Source: Takakia lepidozioides
Lineage: Eukaryota; Streptophyta; Takakiopsida; Takakiales; Takakiaceae
Direction: 5' to 3'
Length of the DNA: 64,000 nt
NCBI GenBank assembly: GCA_030704615.1
Contig: CM060731.1
Span: 32,052,001 to 32,116,000 of the forward strand
Positions within the stretch are counted from its first letter, which is position 1; every line of letters starts with the position of its first letter. Both the position numbers and the translations under genes were made by a program. Positions 24,901-37,202 of this stretch are shown in pieces. Under the pieces are notes generated by a model, which was not told the origin of the DNA, searched no databases, and was given only the letters and a program-made list of their open reading frames with translations.

Positions 24901-25784
24901 TGGATGTGTCGATACCAGGCTTGTACGGAGGTGGAGTCATTGGTGTTTTTTGGGATAAAGCCTGGAACTTTGTTTTCCATCCCGACTACCAATTGTAAGC
25001 TGTAACAGGCAGTATGGCATGTTCACTGATGTAGCCTGGTGTGTTTATCCTACGAATGAAAATGATGCTAAATGTGTTTTGAAAGGGGTGAAGGGTGGGT
25101 GATTTTGGTGCTAGTGTCCTTTCATCATATCACTCCTTTGAAGTGAGTCAGCCAGGAATAGCAAGCTTGAAGATTCTCAGAGCAAGGGGGTGAGTGCTTG
25201 AGGAGTATTTCAAGGATGCAGATCTTAGCCTAGAGTCAGTGGCGAAGAGTGTTGAGAGAAAGCAAGTATACTCAGTATCTAGTGTACTCCTTACCGAGCA
25301 GGTTGGGAGGTTAACTTGCCACTTGCCGTGTCGTTGTTTGAGCACTTGCTACATATAGATTGCTTGTAAAAATTATGTCGAGACTGCACAGCCAAAATCA
25401 CATTGCTCATTTTCTTGAGATCTGTCCCAGCCAGCCAGATGACAGGGCAAGAGAGCCCTACTTGCACTCTACATTCAGCCTTAAACACTCCATGTTGCAG
25501 TAGGCTGCAAGCTTAGGAAAATCATGTCAGCATCCAAGGAACACAAACCTACTCCAGCCACTGTTTCTGCCTCCTCGGCCTACTGTGTGCCATGACAAAA
25601 CAATAAGCTGGCAACTAAGGTGGGCGATGCTCATTTTATGCCTCCAACTCTTTCTAACACTCATTTGACATGGCAGATTGAGGGTTTATGATTTTCAGTG
25701 GCAAACGGTGCCAATAACGCACCAGACTGCACTCCTAACTTCAGTAAGGGGAAAGGTGTGTCAGTCGTAGTACACTTCTTTCAC
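24901..25784. other. LRR pseudogene 3' flank and TIM9 3' flank
   Basis: No family is recognised. A plus-strand open stretch at about 25140-25340 contains EEYFKDADLSLESVAKSVER, which could be decayed coding sequence of the receptor gene, but I cannot place it. Confidence 0.3.
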
Positions 25785-26602
25785 CTAATCAGGGGTAGGG
25801 CTGCCCTGGTTGATCTCTGCAAACCGCATGCTGACGCGCATGGAATGTTTCAAGTACTTTTCAGCACATCGCCTCACGCAGGTTTCTTCTTGTTTGTCCA
25901 GACTCTTTCGCCGGAAGTTCTCCACACAGTGACAGAAGCATCTTTCCACCAGTGAATTGTACATCTTCAGGCTGTCCCCCCAAATGACAACCCCCATTTA
26001 TCAACACATTACATAGTACATACAAAACCCTGCCAGGGTTTAAAGCCCCACCGGAGAAATCAAATCCCTCCTTCGCCACAACCGGTAATCGAGTCCACTA
26101 CTTAGTTTCCTTTCCTTCAATAGCTTCAAGGAATCATCCAGAAGAGAGAACGACAGACAGAGAGAAAGATTGAGGTTTAGGTCAGTGACTGAGGGGGGAA
26201 ACGGACGAGTGCCAGTTGTAACATAAAACACACCGAAATGTGAGAGACAAGGCGCCAGACACGTACAACCCAGGTTATCCCTAACACCTGCCAAACACAA
26301 GTAGAACCTACCACAGTCTTAAATAAGACCGCTCTCGTGATCCGCCACATAGTTGGCACTTTCAGAGAGCGGCATTGTACTGAGAGCTAAATTACTAAAG
26401 ACCCACCACAAGCGCACAAACACAGAAACTCGAAAAGGGAAGAATCGGCGACTCACACTACCATTATAAAAGAATTGCTAGCCCGGACGGAAAGCAGGGG
26501 GATCCGGAAAACAAACCTGTCACGGACTTGCAGCTGATCGATCATAGTGGACATGCGTTGCTTGTCCTCTTCCCCGAGCCCCTCCAAATCGGCTGGCTCC
26601 AT
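25785..26602 (-). CDS. TIM9: TIM9, small Tim chaperone of the mitochondrial intermembrane space
   Basis: TIM9 forms a hexamer with TIM10 that escorts hydrophobic carriers to the TIM22 complex. Exon 1 is 26517-26602 and exon 2 is 25785-25971. They total 273 nt, 90 aa plus stop, joined within a Ser codon (AG/C). The protein starts MEPADLEGLGEEDKQRM, continues MIDQLQVRDSLKMYNSLVER, and has twin CX3C motifs at Cys40/Cys44 and Cys60/Cys64 (QEETCVRRCAEKYLKHSMR). An extra Cys42 lies within the first motif (CFCHC). Plant TIM9 proteins are about 93 aa. The gene is head to head with TFIIB. Confidence 0.96.
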
Positions 26603-27012
26603 CGCTCTCTGTAGCTGCCTGCGCAGAGCCTCGAGGACGCGAGCGGTGAAGGAAGGTGGGAAGAAAGAAGGAGGGGGGACCCCTCCTTTTCTTTTTCTCC
26701 TCCTTCTTTACGATCTAAATTGAGCTATAGGTTTATATTTTGGGCCCCAATCCAACTTCTAATAGCTTGGGCAGAAGGACTATGAGGGTTTGAGCCCAGG
26801 ATTGGATTGCTGGAAGAGGCACTGCAACCCGGGGTAGAGTATATGAGTGACTTTCTGCAGGGCACTGTGCAGATGTGAGCGAAGAAGAAGCTCCGCATCG
26901 ATTGCGCGGGGAAGTGTGTGCAGATGGGCGGGATTGCAAGTGAGGATTGTTGCGGGATCTGGAGAGCAGAGGGGCAAAGAGAGGGATAGAAAGAGGGCGC
27001 AGAGAAGGAGAG
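26603..27012. promoter_or_regulatory. 410-bp bidirectional promoter region of TIM9 and TFIIB
   Basis: This is the only space between the divergent start codons, so both core promoters and 5' UTRs must fit here. It contains a pyrimidine tract (about 26675-26705), an A/T stretch near 26715-26740 and a purine-rich leader before the TFIIB start. Confidence 0.65.
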
Positions 27013-30000
27013 ATGAACAAGGTGGTGTGTCCAGAGTGTAAGAAGGCGACAGAGGTGGTGGTGGATCATGCTGCAGGGGACATGGTATGTGCGGAGTGCG
27101 GGCTGGTGCTGGAGGCCCACTCAATTGATGAGACTTCAGAGTGGAGAACGTTTTCGGATTCCACCTCCAGCGACCCTGTGCGTGTCGGTGGTCCGTCCAA
27201 CCCTTTGTTGACGGATGGGGGCCTTTCCACCATCATCACGAAGCCCAATGGAGCACAGGGGGATTTCATGTCGTCGCTGGGGCGGTGGCAAAACAGGGGA
27301 TCTAATCCGGATCGCTCGCTGATCATTGCCTTCCGCTCAATTGGGACCATGGCGGATAGGTGAATTATTTTGCTGTGAAGTTTAGGTGGAATCTTGCTGC
27401 AATATCTGCAATTTCTGTGCACTTTAGCCAACAACTTGCGAGGAGATGAGCGAGTATATGAGTTAGGGTTCAGAATAGGGTTTGTCACCTTGGCTAAGAA
27501 ATTGGTTCTACTGCTCACAGAACGGATGCGGTACATGTATGGATTTTGGGTTTCAATTGACCCACATCTTGTTCTGATGTGTTGGGCATTGCAGGCTGGG
27601 ACTGGTCTCTACGATTAAGGTGAGCAGGTCTTTGCAATTTTCCTGCCCACTTGTTGGTCCCATACGGCTGGAGTTACACTTCCCTTGAATGACCAGATGA
27701 AAGTATAGTCTCTGAAAGGCAGCATATGTTATCCAATAGAAAGGGTGGTGCTTATGCGTCCCTCTGCTTTGGTGTGAAGGACCGAGCTAATGAGATCTAC
27801 AAGAAGGTGGAGGATCTCAAGTCTATTCGTGGTCGAAGTCAGGATGCCATCTTGGCCGCCTGCCTCTACATCGCATGCCGCCAGGAGGATAAGCCCCGCA
27901 CTTTTAAAGGTTTCCAACTGTGCTCTCTCTCCCTCTTTCTCTCCCCACCTTTCTGCTCCCATGAATTTGGGTGTGAATCCTATGGCCGCAAGCACTGGCT
28001 GTTGTTGTGTCCCCCACTATCCATCTCCTGTGCAACCTTTGTAGGCCACCAGGGGGTTCCGAAATTGCCTCTACTTAGTTATTCATGAATTCTATTTCCG
28101 CAAATAGTTGAGAGGAGGTGAAAACAGGGACGGACAGGGGCATGTGGGTCAGATATATGCACATTCCACGGAATGGCTTAGTGACAAACGTGCTGGACAG
28201 TATGTGGGGTGAAATTAAGACGGAACTGGTTGGGATGCAGAGATATGCTCAGTTGCGAATGGTGCATCAAAGAAGGAGATTGGACGCGCCACCAAGTTCA
28301 TAGTGAAGCAATTAGAGGAGGAGATGGGGATGTCGATGGAGATGGGAACTATTCATGCTGGTGACTTTTTGGTAAGTCTTCTGTTTAAATTTGTCAATTA
28401 TGGTGGTCATTTTGTAGCTTGCTTCCAGGTGCAGTTCACGGTTCAGTTCAGTACCTTGCCGGTTGGGAATCCTGAGCCCCGGGTAGTGCCTGTGCATTAT
28501 CCTTGGCTTGGAGAGCTCATCTACCTGGTAAAATGACTTAGCAGCATCAAGACAGTAGATTTTCTATATCAGTGCATACCTGTCTCAAGCGAGGTGGTTC
28601 TTGCCAATCCGCGCAAATGAAAAATATGTCAACTCTGTCATCTTGTAACCAGCACCGAAGGTGGCAGCATGGAAACCCACAATGGGAACTAAAAGCTTGA
28701 GCCCAAATGGTGAGAGGATGGCATCAACATTGAGAGCCAGGGGTGACCCTATGCAACAACAGGTCACTAGTACAGATAAAAATGGCAAGAAAGGCTGGAT
28801 TTGTATTGAAACAGGAGCTGCAAACGTGCAAAACATTTGGACCACTTTGTTTATGTCCAACTTTTGTATCAGACAAACCAATGAATGCAGCAAAAAGGAA
28901 GACACCCCTCACAGTTTGGAATAAAATTTCTCTTATCTTCCTTTGCCTGATCGCCAACAAGGCTGTCGGTATTTGATTGCACTGTGTTCATGTCTGGTGT
29001 CTCCTCTCTTCCAGTCACTCTCCTCCTTACTCTGCATACAGCTGTCTCACAATCTCTGAATGGTGCAGAGGCGGTTTTGTTCACATCTTGGCATGGGCAA
29101 TACAGCGGTGAGAGCTGCCACGGAGACAGTGAAGAAATCTGAGATGCTTGATATCCGGTACATTTCCTCATCAGTTAGTCAATATTTTTCTCCATGGCTG
29201 GATTTATAACAAGTCAATCGTGCCTCGAGACCCTTTGGGCCCCAATTAAGATAACCCATGGCACATAGTGTAACGTTTAACTGTATGGTGGAGGAAGAGA
29301 GTCGCTGTACCTTTAGTGTCCTAGAAGAAGACTTTCGGTAATGGCATTATGTGGTCACCCTAAGCTCCAGTTGCAACCCTTTCGACAATAACCAATCTCC
29401 TTGTTACGTCTGGCTGAGTTCTGTATAAGATTAAGATCAAAAGGTTTGGTTTTAAGGCAGAAAATGGCAGGCCATGTTGTTTAGGAAGTTTTATCAGCCT
29501 GTCTGTCAATTTCATAGAGCACTCCCAGATTTTACAGTGTATAGTTCCATGTCAAAAATGTAGGATTTTCTTCAATAGAATTGCTCCTTTGGCCAGCTTT
29601 ACTAAAGATCTTGACTTGTGGAGATCAGGGTTTGAACTTCATACGTTTGACATTGGTTTATACGATTTGGTCTGTGCAGAAAGAGTCCTATATCAGTGGC
29701 AGCTGCAGCGATCTACATGATTTCGCAGCTCTCTGATGACAAGAAGGCTTTGAAAGGTGCCGATACTATCCTTGGTTTGAACATTGCATTGTTCTACACA
29801 TGTCCCATAAACTCTGGGATTGGAGGAAAAAGGGTGAGAGTGCAAGCAGATGTGTTGCATTTGGAGTAGGAATGCTACCTTAAGGAAGTCCTGTAGTGAA
29901 CAAAGTTTGTTTGGCTACTTAGCTTCACATCTGACCAAGGAGATTGGTGGATGACAGATATATCAAGGGTGGCAGGTGTGGCAGAGGTGACCATCAGGAA

Positions 30001-30091
30001 CTCATATAAGGACTTATACCCACATGCTGCAAAGCTTGTACCAGAGTGGTTTGCAAAGGAGGCCGACTTGAAAACGCTTTGTGCCCCGTAG
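27013..30091 (+). CDS. TFIIB: Transcription initiation factor IIB
   Basis: TFIIB bridges TBP and RNA polymerase II. Exons are 27013-27359, 27595-27619 (only 25 nt), 27780-27909, 28241-28371, 29069-29157, 29680-29756 and 29958-30091. They total 933 nt, 310 aa plus stop, all in phase. The N-terminal zinc ribbon uses C6/C9/C26/C29 (CPEC and CAEC). The linker includes [19 protein letters not shown]. Cyclin fold 1 contains [20 protein letters not shown] and [18 protein letters not shown]; fold 2 runs from [18 protein letters not shown] to [20 protein letters not shown] and [20 protein letters not shown], ending LCAP. Length matches plant TFIIB. An upstream in-frame Met at 26947 exists, but Met 27013 gives the canonical MNKVVCPEC start. 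Confidence 0.97.
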
Positions 30092-32186
30092 AGTGGCTCG
30101 TTGACGGTCCCATTCCAAGAGAGGATGTTAGTAATTGCGGAACATCGACAGTGGCAAACAAGTAAGCACGATGTGGATCCTGTTCTGGTGTGGGGAAAGA
30201 AGATAGTTGACATTGGTTCTCAAACTCTCTCTCTGGGCTGATCACTCCATATTCCTTGGTTGCAAGTGGCATATGGCCCTGTAATTCATATTTAAGCTTG
30301 GAGCAGCTTAGTGGTACCATTGGCTCAAGTTCCAAAGCTGCAAGATTTCGTGCCAACCAATAAGGTTTAGACTAGAAAACTTGAGGCATACCCTCCAATT
30401 TCGTAGCCTGCCCTCGTCTTCTGTAACCAAGAAGCTGCTCACATGCGGCTCTTCAATAGGCAGGGTTGCATGAGAAGAAGGGCCCTGCCTTCAACCCAAA
30501 ATCTGGTGGTGGGCTTGATGGATTGTAAGTGTCAAAAAGACAGGAGGTGCAGACAGTGTGACACATGTTACCACACGCTGTGGTTGTGTTACAATGCTGC
30601 GATTCAATGTGTAGATTTCTTGGTATGAGTGTGTAGATCTAGCTAGTACTGTGAGCTTCTAATTGCAAACATCTTGAGGCTTATGTTGTTCTGTTAACCT
30701 TGATAAACCAAGGCGTTCTTTTCAGCTGCATTTTGAAGTCAACACATGGTTGTTTTGCCCCAGCTCGTGTAATTTGATTGTGTAACTTGCTTCAGCAGGA
30801 GGGTCAAAATAGATGCTACCCAAAAAATACTGGTCAATTGAATGTTATATACTACACACCAGAGCTCTTTCAAATCTCTCACAACTTTTGGGTCTGTCTG
30901 TTCTGGTTCCACTTGACATGCGGTTCTTCAAAGGTCACAGCAGTGAAAGTGATTAGGCTATCTGTCCATGATCAAAGGGGAAGAAGAATGCAGTATGTAT
31001 AAACCTTGGACTCTATCCTACAGTTGAAGTCAAATGAGTGACAAGTTTAGCCAGCTTGGAAGGTTTCAAAAAGAACTTGGCCACCGCCCTGCAGCAAGTA
31101 CCCTGAATTCCATGAGAGTTGAACACTCCGTAGGTAACACCATTTGAGATTGAAATGAACGAAATTGAAAATCGATAGGCTGTTCGAAAGTAAAGGAGGC
31201 GGTGTGCACAACTTCCTTGAAATGCGATAGACTTCCAAGAGTCTGCTCACGATCTCACTGTGCCCATTGAAGGAATGTAAAGGACTGTGGCTTCAAGTAG
31301 TAGACAAAGGGAAAATATTCTAGTTGACAAACAGCTTTCCGAGTGAGGAATCGCAATGTGCCTGATGTCAGGCATCTCGGAGTTGTGAATGCAAAAACCG
31401 AAATGATTAGGCCGCGGGCTACAATATGCCTGACGATGCAACTCCTGGGGATGCAAACCCAGGTGGCTCTACACTTGCAGATCCTGGTGAGCTGGGCTCA
31501 TACTACTCAATGCAGCGGAAATGAACTCTTCTACATTTCTATGCTCAATTGCGTCGAGCTTTTGAAAGAGGGTCCGAAAGTCGAGACCTGATACTCTGAT
31601 CAATTCTCACTGGTTATTTGTTGCCGGTCCCTAAGATTTTCACACCTCATGTTTAAAGTTCTGTTCACATCGACGGGAAGGTTTGGCACGATTGTTCTGA
31701 GAGAGAGTTGAGAGAGAGAGAGAGAGGGTCAGGGTGCCATTTTGGCTGCCCGCTTCATGGCTCGCCGCCGCCAGGAGTAGTTGCGTATAAATTGACGATG
31801 AGTCATGTCATTTCATGTCCCTCGAAAGAACTTACCTACTTGAATGCTCACGGCTGTAACACTCAGACGGTGGCCTATGTGGTTGCGTCCGTCCAGCTGC
31901 GTGCAATCCTTGGTCCCTACAAGGGGCTCGGGAGTACCCCAAGCACTTGCCCTCTCTCCGGCCATATATGTGAATCTGCTATAGAACGTATCTTAGTATT
32001 TATCATTGACATTGATGCTAATGGAGATGGAGAAACGGAATGCCATAAGCTGCACGGTATGGTTCCTGAAGAGCAGAGACTTTTTGTCCCTCCCCCTCCC
32101 GTCCATGCACGTTACAACGAGAGTCTCTTTCAACCCCAAGGCACTTCCTTTACAATCCTATTTTGGCATTCCACCACGACTTCACT
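30092..32186. other. Intergenic, no gene assigned
   Basis: Short segments flanked by plausible splice sites occur, for example 30464-30526 and 31411-31517 (the latter would end GSYYSMQRK, stop). I cannot connect them or name a family. A (GA)n run lies at about 31700-31725. The 189-aa plus frame starting at 31708 runs into the MITE and is probably chance. Confidence 0.35.
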
Positions 32187-32194
32187 CACTTTTC

Positions 32195-32911
32195 CAGTGT
32201 TGGGCGGTTCTCTGGATTTGGGTGAAAGAACCGCAGGTTCCGGACCCGGGTATATACCCCTTAACCTCGGGTATTAAAATTTCAAATACCCTGGTCAATA
32301 TTGAACCGGCGGATACCAAAATCTATTTACCGGTGAACTTCACCAAACCAGTGGTTCTCTAATAGCTAGTATCCATAAGAACCTGACCTGCTAGTTGGAA
32401 TGAGAGGGGAGGGTAAGGGTAACTGCACCCGACACATACCCTGGGTATAAGGGCGGTTATCTAAGGTTAGCATGGAAGCCTTGAGGAAGAAGAAGGGTAG
32501 TGAAAATGCTAGAACTGAATGCCAACAGGCCAAGAGTGCAATCTAGAGGAAGTTTAGTGTTAGTTGTGCTAGAAAATGAGCTTAATTATTGACAATTGTG
32601 GCCATCTCATACAAGCACATTTTTTATTTATTCTGTCCATAATAACTTTTGAACTCAGAACCGGGTCATCTCTCGGTTCTCCATACGGTTCTCTACCCAT
32701 ATACCCGAGCACCGGGTTTGGCGGATAATTGCATTAAAGAACCGATATAAAACATACCCGTGTAAATGTAACTCAGAGATATACCCTGCACCGCAGGTTC
32801 TCTAACTGTCCATGTTTTTAAGTACGCAGCCCGGAGGTTCTCTATTTACCTTCCACAAGATAGAACCTACCCTGCAGGTTCTACCCAAAACCAGAGAACC
32901 GCCCAACACTG
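32195..32911. mobile_element. hAT-type MITE of 717 bp with an 8-bp target duplication
   Basis: The left end CAGTGTTGGGCGGTTCTC (32195 on) is matched inverted by the right end GAGAACCGCCCAACACTG (to 32911), and similarity continues for about 30 bp. The flanks are perfect 8-bp direct repeats CACTTTTC (32187-32194 and 32912-32919). CA..TG ends with an 8-bp duplication are typical of hAT elements. No transposase is encoded. Internal ACCGCAGGTTC and ACCGGGT-like modules repeat in both orientations. Confidence 0.92.
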
Positions 32912-32919
32912 CACTTTTC

Positions 32920-33713
32920 CTTCTCGCATCGAACATCTTCGCCAACCAATTTGTTGCTCAAGCTCAAGACAGTTCTACGGCGAAAGACTGGCATCTGCTT
33001 TATCAAAATATGGACCTCTGCACCTTTCATGAGGTGTCATGCCTAGCTTGTTGGTCCTTGTACAGGGAAGCTTTGCTACCCATTGTACATTTGGTAGTCA
33101 ATACAAATTGTTCAAACAGAAGATGCGAAATCTATGAAACATCAGTCGAAGCTTGTGCTCACATGTGGCACAATCGACAGGTAACCTTCTCCATATAATA
33201 TGTGCAACAAGTGTGCTATGTGACAAGCTTTGGACAAACTTTTACCTACAGTGAGACAATCTGAGACCAGCCAGTGTACCACAAGTGCCCAAAGCAAATG
33301 TCCCTTCCACCAGTCCCACTTTATACCAGTGGAGCCAGATCTTCCTCTCCTTGCCAACTTTGAGGATCAAACACGTACTGCCTTTGGAAGCCATCCCCGA
33401 TCAAAGTTGGTTCAACCCGCACTCCATGCTTTACATGTTGTGACTTCATGGCAGACCCAGTGATGTCAGATTTTTCAGTTGCAAATAGGTCTTCAGGAAA
33501 CTCTAGAGTTGAAGCCAATTTCACGCGAATCAGTGAGCTCCAATCTCTCTACTACTCCCCTTCCTCGTTTGCTACTGGAGGTAAAGGAAAGTATCTTGTG
33601 TACTTTCCTCCAACATCTGTCTCTTCCTCTCTCCCACCGGAGCACATAGTCTCTGGTCATGGGGCAACTCAAAACAAAGCACTAGACATCTTAGTCGACC
33701 CTCTTTGTGCCTC
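32920..33713. other. Intergenic, downstream of the COBRA-like gene
   Basis: Open frames here (32812-33198 plus, 33448-33723 plus) show no recognisable domain, and the first overlaps the MITE. The 3' UTR of the minus-strand COBRA-like gene should occupy the right part. Confidence 0.4.
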
Positions 33714-36700
33714 CTACAAGTAAAGGGATAGTGATGAAGCTCCAACTGCCACAATGATAAAGAGTAGCACACTTGTCCCCACCCTCAGAGCAGGACTGCT
33801 ATTGGGCAGTGTGGGATAATTCTGAGGATCAGGAAGCACACAATCATCCCCGTTGAAGTAAATACGATGAGGAAAGGCCCACCCATTGCTAAATGTAAAC
33901 GACGGGTCCTTTTTAAATAAAATTTCTGATTGGACATTTCCGTCCCGGCCAGCCTGTATGAGCATGTCATTAAAATACTTGACACCCCAAAAAAGAGCAG
34001 AGTCATCTGCACAACCAAACAGACAACATATGTTAGATGGACTAGGTAATTCACAACTGCGAAAGTTCCGCTCCACCTCACTCTCAAGCTGTCAGTCTCA
34101 GTCTTGCATGGACACTATCAACACACAACAACCACATCAGTAGAAATAGGGCAGTATCAAACCTACGACATGCATTGGGATACCTCACCAATCAAGTTTG
34201 CTATGTTCCATGGCTGTGAATAAAAACACGTAGTAGTCCCCACTTCAGTTGGAGACAGCCTTGCATAGTGAGAACACCCAGACGCCATTTTCCAAACCCC
34301 TACTCTTGAACTAGGTCCAGGATTTTACTATGAAAGGGACCAGTTGTTGACTCCAAATCCGTAAATTGATCATGTCCACCCACATATCTGCAGAGATGAA
34401 ATGAATGAACACTCCTATGATCTGTTTGTAAATGAAATCAGCTTCTGATACTTACTGCTATAAGACCCATAGGGATTTAAAGCCTGGTAGTTGAAGCTGA
34501 AAGCCTCTGTGAAATTACTGAAGTTCGGATGTTGAGCAACCACATTCCATTGTGAGAAATTCCTTGAAAAATCACGATTGGTGATGGTGATCTTCACTCG
34601 CCAGTACTCTTTATAGTTGGTCTTCACATGCCAATGAATTTTTACAGGGCACATATCCTGGGTGCAATAGAGAGTGTCAGGGGTATTTTGAGTGCTATCA
34701 GCTCCAGTGCTTATTGCAGGGATATCAGTATATCGTGTATTCCTGAAAAATCACATATAGCACATTTATAGAGTCAGAAGATTGTACTCATAAGACGTTT
34801 GCCGTAGCCTTTTATAGAGTCAGAAGAGAGAGACAGAGACCTAGAAATTTGGTGAGTGCCCAAGGAAGCCCAAAGCTCACAGGAGTGTTGACCAAAGTGT
34901 GAGTCTCAACAATAGGCCAAGATATTAGTATAAAAAAAGGGTGTCAATTGCTTCCTGATGACAACTGACTCCCAAAGGTGAAATGGCCAAACAATTTTGA
35001 TCTTCAAAACTGATACCTCACACAGAATCACAACCCATTATGCATCATCACTGCGTTGTATGACTAGTACTTCCTGGAGCTCCCATATCCCACAGTGTCC
35101 TAGTGGAATGCTGCTGAAAGTGTTGTTAAGTAGCCCGCGGCATGGACCACATATAAATTCTCAAAGAAGTCTCTTTACAACCTCACACTTCAACCTGACT
35201 ATGAAAAGAAGATGGGCTGACAAATATCACTACCCTAGCATACTACTTGATAACTGATGGGCTTCATCCAACCACATGACATCACTTGTTGTGGCAGACT
35301 CTTGAAGACGGGCCTTTTGATGTTTATCCACAAATCTCCAACAGCAACAGCAGAAGCAGGAAATGTCTATGTTATACAAGAGAAGATCATCGAGGCTGGA
35401 AGTCTTACGGATCCACACAGGTCTGATCGTTGCCATCAGAGGTCGAGAGAACAGTAGAGTTGGATGGACAGGCGCATGCACAATCCGCACAAGGAACAAT
35501 CGTTGAATTGTAGAATGTTGACAAGGATACACAACATGTTGGGGCCTTCTGCGCCAAGTACTGTGAGTAGGTGCACGTTACATTCCATGTCACTGCATGG
35601 ACACAGGCAGAGATGCAAATTTAGATCACCTTTACCAGCCTCCTCTTCTACAATGCAAATTACAGCCATGGTGTGGCAATTGACAACTCTTCATCTCATA
35701 ACATATAAAATAATGTCGCACCCAAACTTTCTATATGCAACAGCAGGTGGCACACAGTATTTGATCTGAGGGCATGGCAAACTGATACCGTTTCCACAAA
35801 CTCATTACAATTGAGCACATAGAAAGCACGATGAATCCAGGCAGAAAACGGATAAGTGGGAACGTCCTTCAGTAAAACTAGACTACGACCCCAAAACCCT
35901 GACTATATTTAGGCGAGGGACAGGAACGCACTTAAGGCTTCAGTGAATCTTCTCTTGTCTGTTGAAGGGAACAAGCTCGATTTCACTTTTGTTGCGGGAC
36001 CGCAGGTGTACCCAGGCCCTGGTGTTTGTAGGGTAAAGTTCTTTGGAAGGACGACGGTGGTATTGGTAGTCCCCGACTGTCCGACCGTTATTTGAAAAGC
36101 AGATAATGCAGTCAATGGATCTTGGGCGTAAGCCGATATCACCCCGCCTCTACAGCAGTTTGCAACTTGTTGATTGTAAGCAACACCTGGTAGCAGGTCA
36201 ATAACGGTAGGCTTAGGAGAACAGCAGTGAGGCAAAGGGCTGGTGTGGAAAGCAGAGCAATCGCCCTGTTGCGTAGTTTGTGCACCAACCATGCTCCAGA
36301 CAATCTCTTTTTTAGCCCAGGTCCAGCCTAACCGCCAGCCAGGAGCTGTGATGTGGCGGTATTGCTGCCAGTTGAACATTGTAACCTGAGCCTGCACAGA
36401 CGATACCAACCATTGCTCGGGATTATGATAGCCGAACTGCCAGGGTGCATCCGCCCCAACCAGCTCACGAGAAGGACACAGAACGACTCCTTGCGGAGCC
36501 AGAGGAGGAAATGTAGATATTCAGCATCTATCGACCTACCTACCGCTGGAAGGTAACACCGTCCAACTGACTAGGTGAACGATCACCAAAAAGCCAAACT
36601 TTGGACCATGAGAATGTTTCCTGCTCGCTCTCACTCAGCAGCCCCAGCAAAAGTGACACTAGAGACTCACCACCTTCAGGTTCGTCACGTCACGCAGTCA

Positions 36701-37202
36701 GAGTAATGAAAAGATTGCGCACACAAGTTTCCCACTTGGCGAATTTCTTGTCGTCTTCAGATATGTGCACATGTCTGGAAGTGGAGGAAGAGCTCATCTA
36801 CTCTAAGAATTGACATCAAAACCACCCAACATGAGAGTCGTTGGAATGAAAGAACATCGATCCATACCACGTAGCCATCGCCTGTCCATTGAATGACGTC
36901 CCATTTGATTGTAATGTTGCCGTTTGGATCCAAAGGATCGAACGCGTCTGCGCACAAGTCAGTCGGCAGGTTTAAAACGGACAGATCCTTTAGAGGTACA
37001 TTTGCCCATCAGTGCAAAACCGACAAAGCTCAAAAGGCAACACTCTTCCCAAGCGTACCCACAAACCAAACGCAATCCACCTCGCCAAGCCATCACCACG
37101 ACAGCCTCCAAAACCATTACAATCTCCAGCCTCACCTGCTTTCCGAAGCGCATAAAAGAGGACCACTGCCACTGCACAGCAATTCAAACACCAGGACTTC
37201 AT
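33714..37202 (-). CDS. COBRA-like GPI-anchored wall protein
   Basis: COBRA-family proteins act at the plasma membrane and wall in oriented cellulose deposition. Exons are 37136-37202, 36868-36947, 35932-36391, 35409-35592, 34456-34742 and 33714-34006. They total 1371 nt, 456 aa plus stop, all in phase. Exon 1 encodes a signal peptide (MKSWCLNCCAVAVVLFYALR). It is followed by FDPLDPNGNITIKWDV, YRHITAPGWRLGWTWAKKE, VGAQTTQQGDC, NQQVANCCRGGV, GPGYTCGPATKVK, the family CCVS signature (222-225), CTQDMCPVKIHWHVK, WNVVAQHPNFSNF, FNDMLIQAGRDGNVQSE and GWAFPHRIYFNGDDCV. The tail has a small-residue omega region (NSSP, 428-431) and a hydrophobic C terminus (VLLFIIVAVGA), as needed for a GPI anchor. Several N-glycosylation sites are visible. 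It resembles COBRA/COBL1-type rather than the longer COBL7 type. Confidence 0.96.

Noticed and set aside
31708-32277. A 189-aa plus-strand frame as a gene.
   Set aside because: It runs into the MITE, starts in a (GA)n run and has no recognisable domain.
35909-36409. The 166-aa minus frame as a separate gene.
   Set aside because: It is exon 3 of the COBRA-like gene (35932-36391) with intron at both ends.
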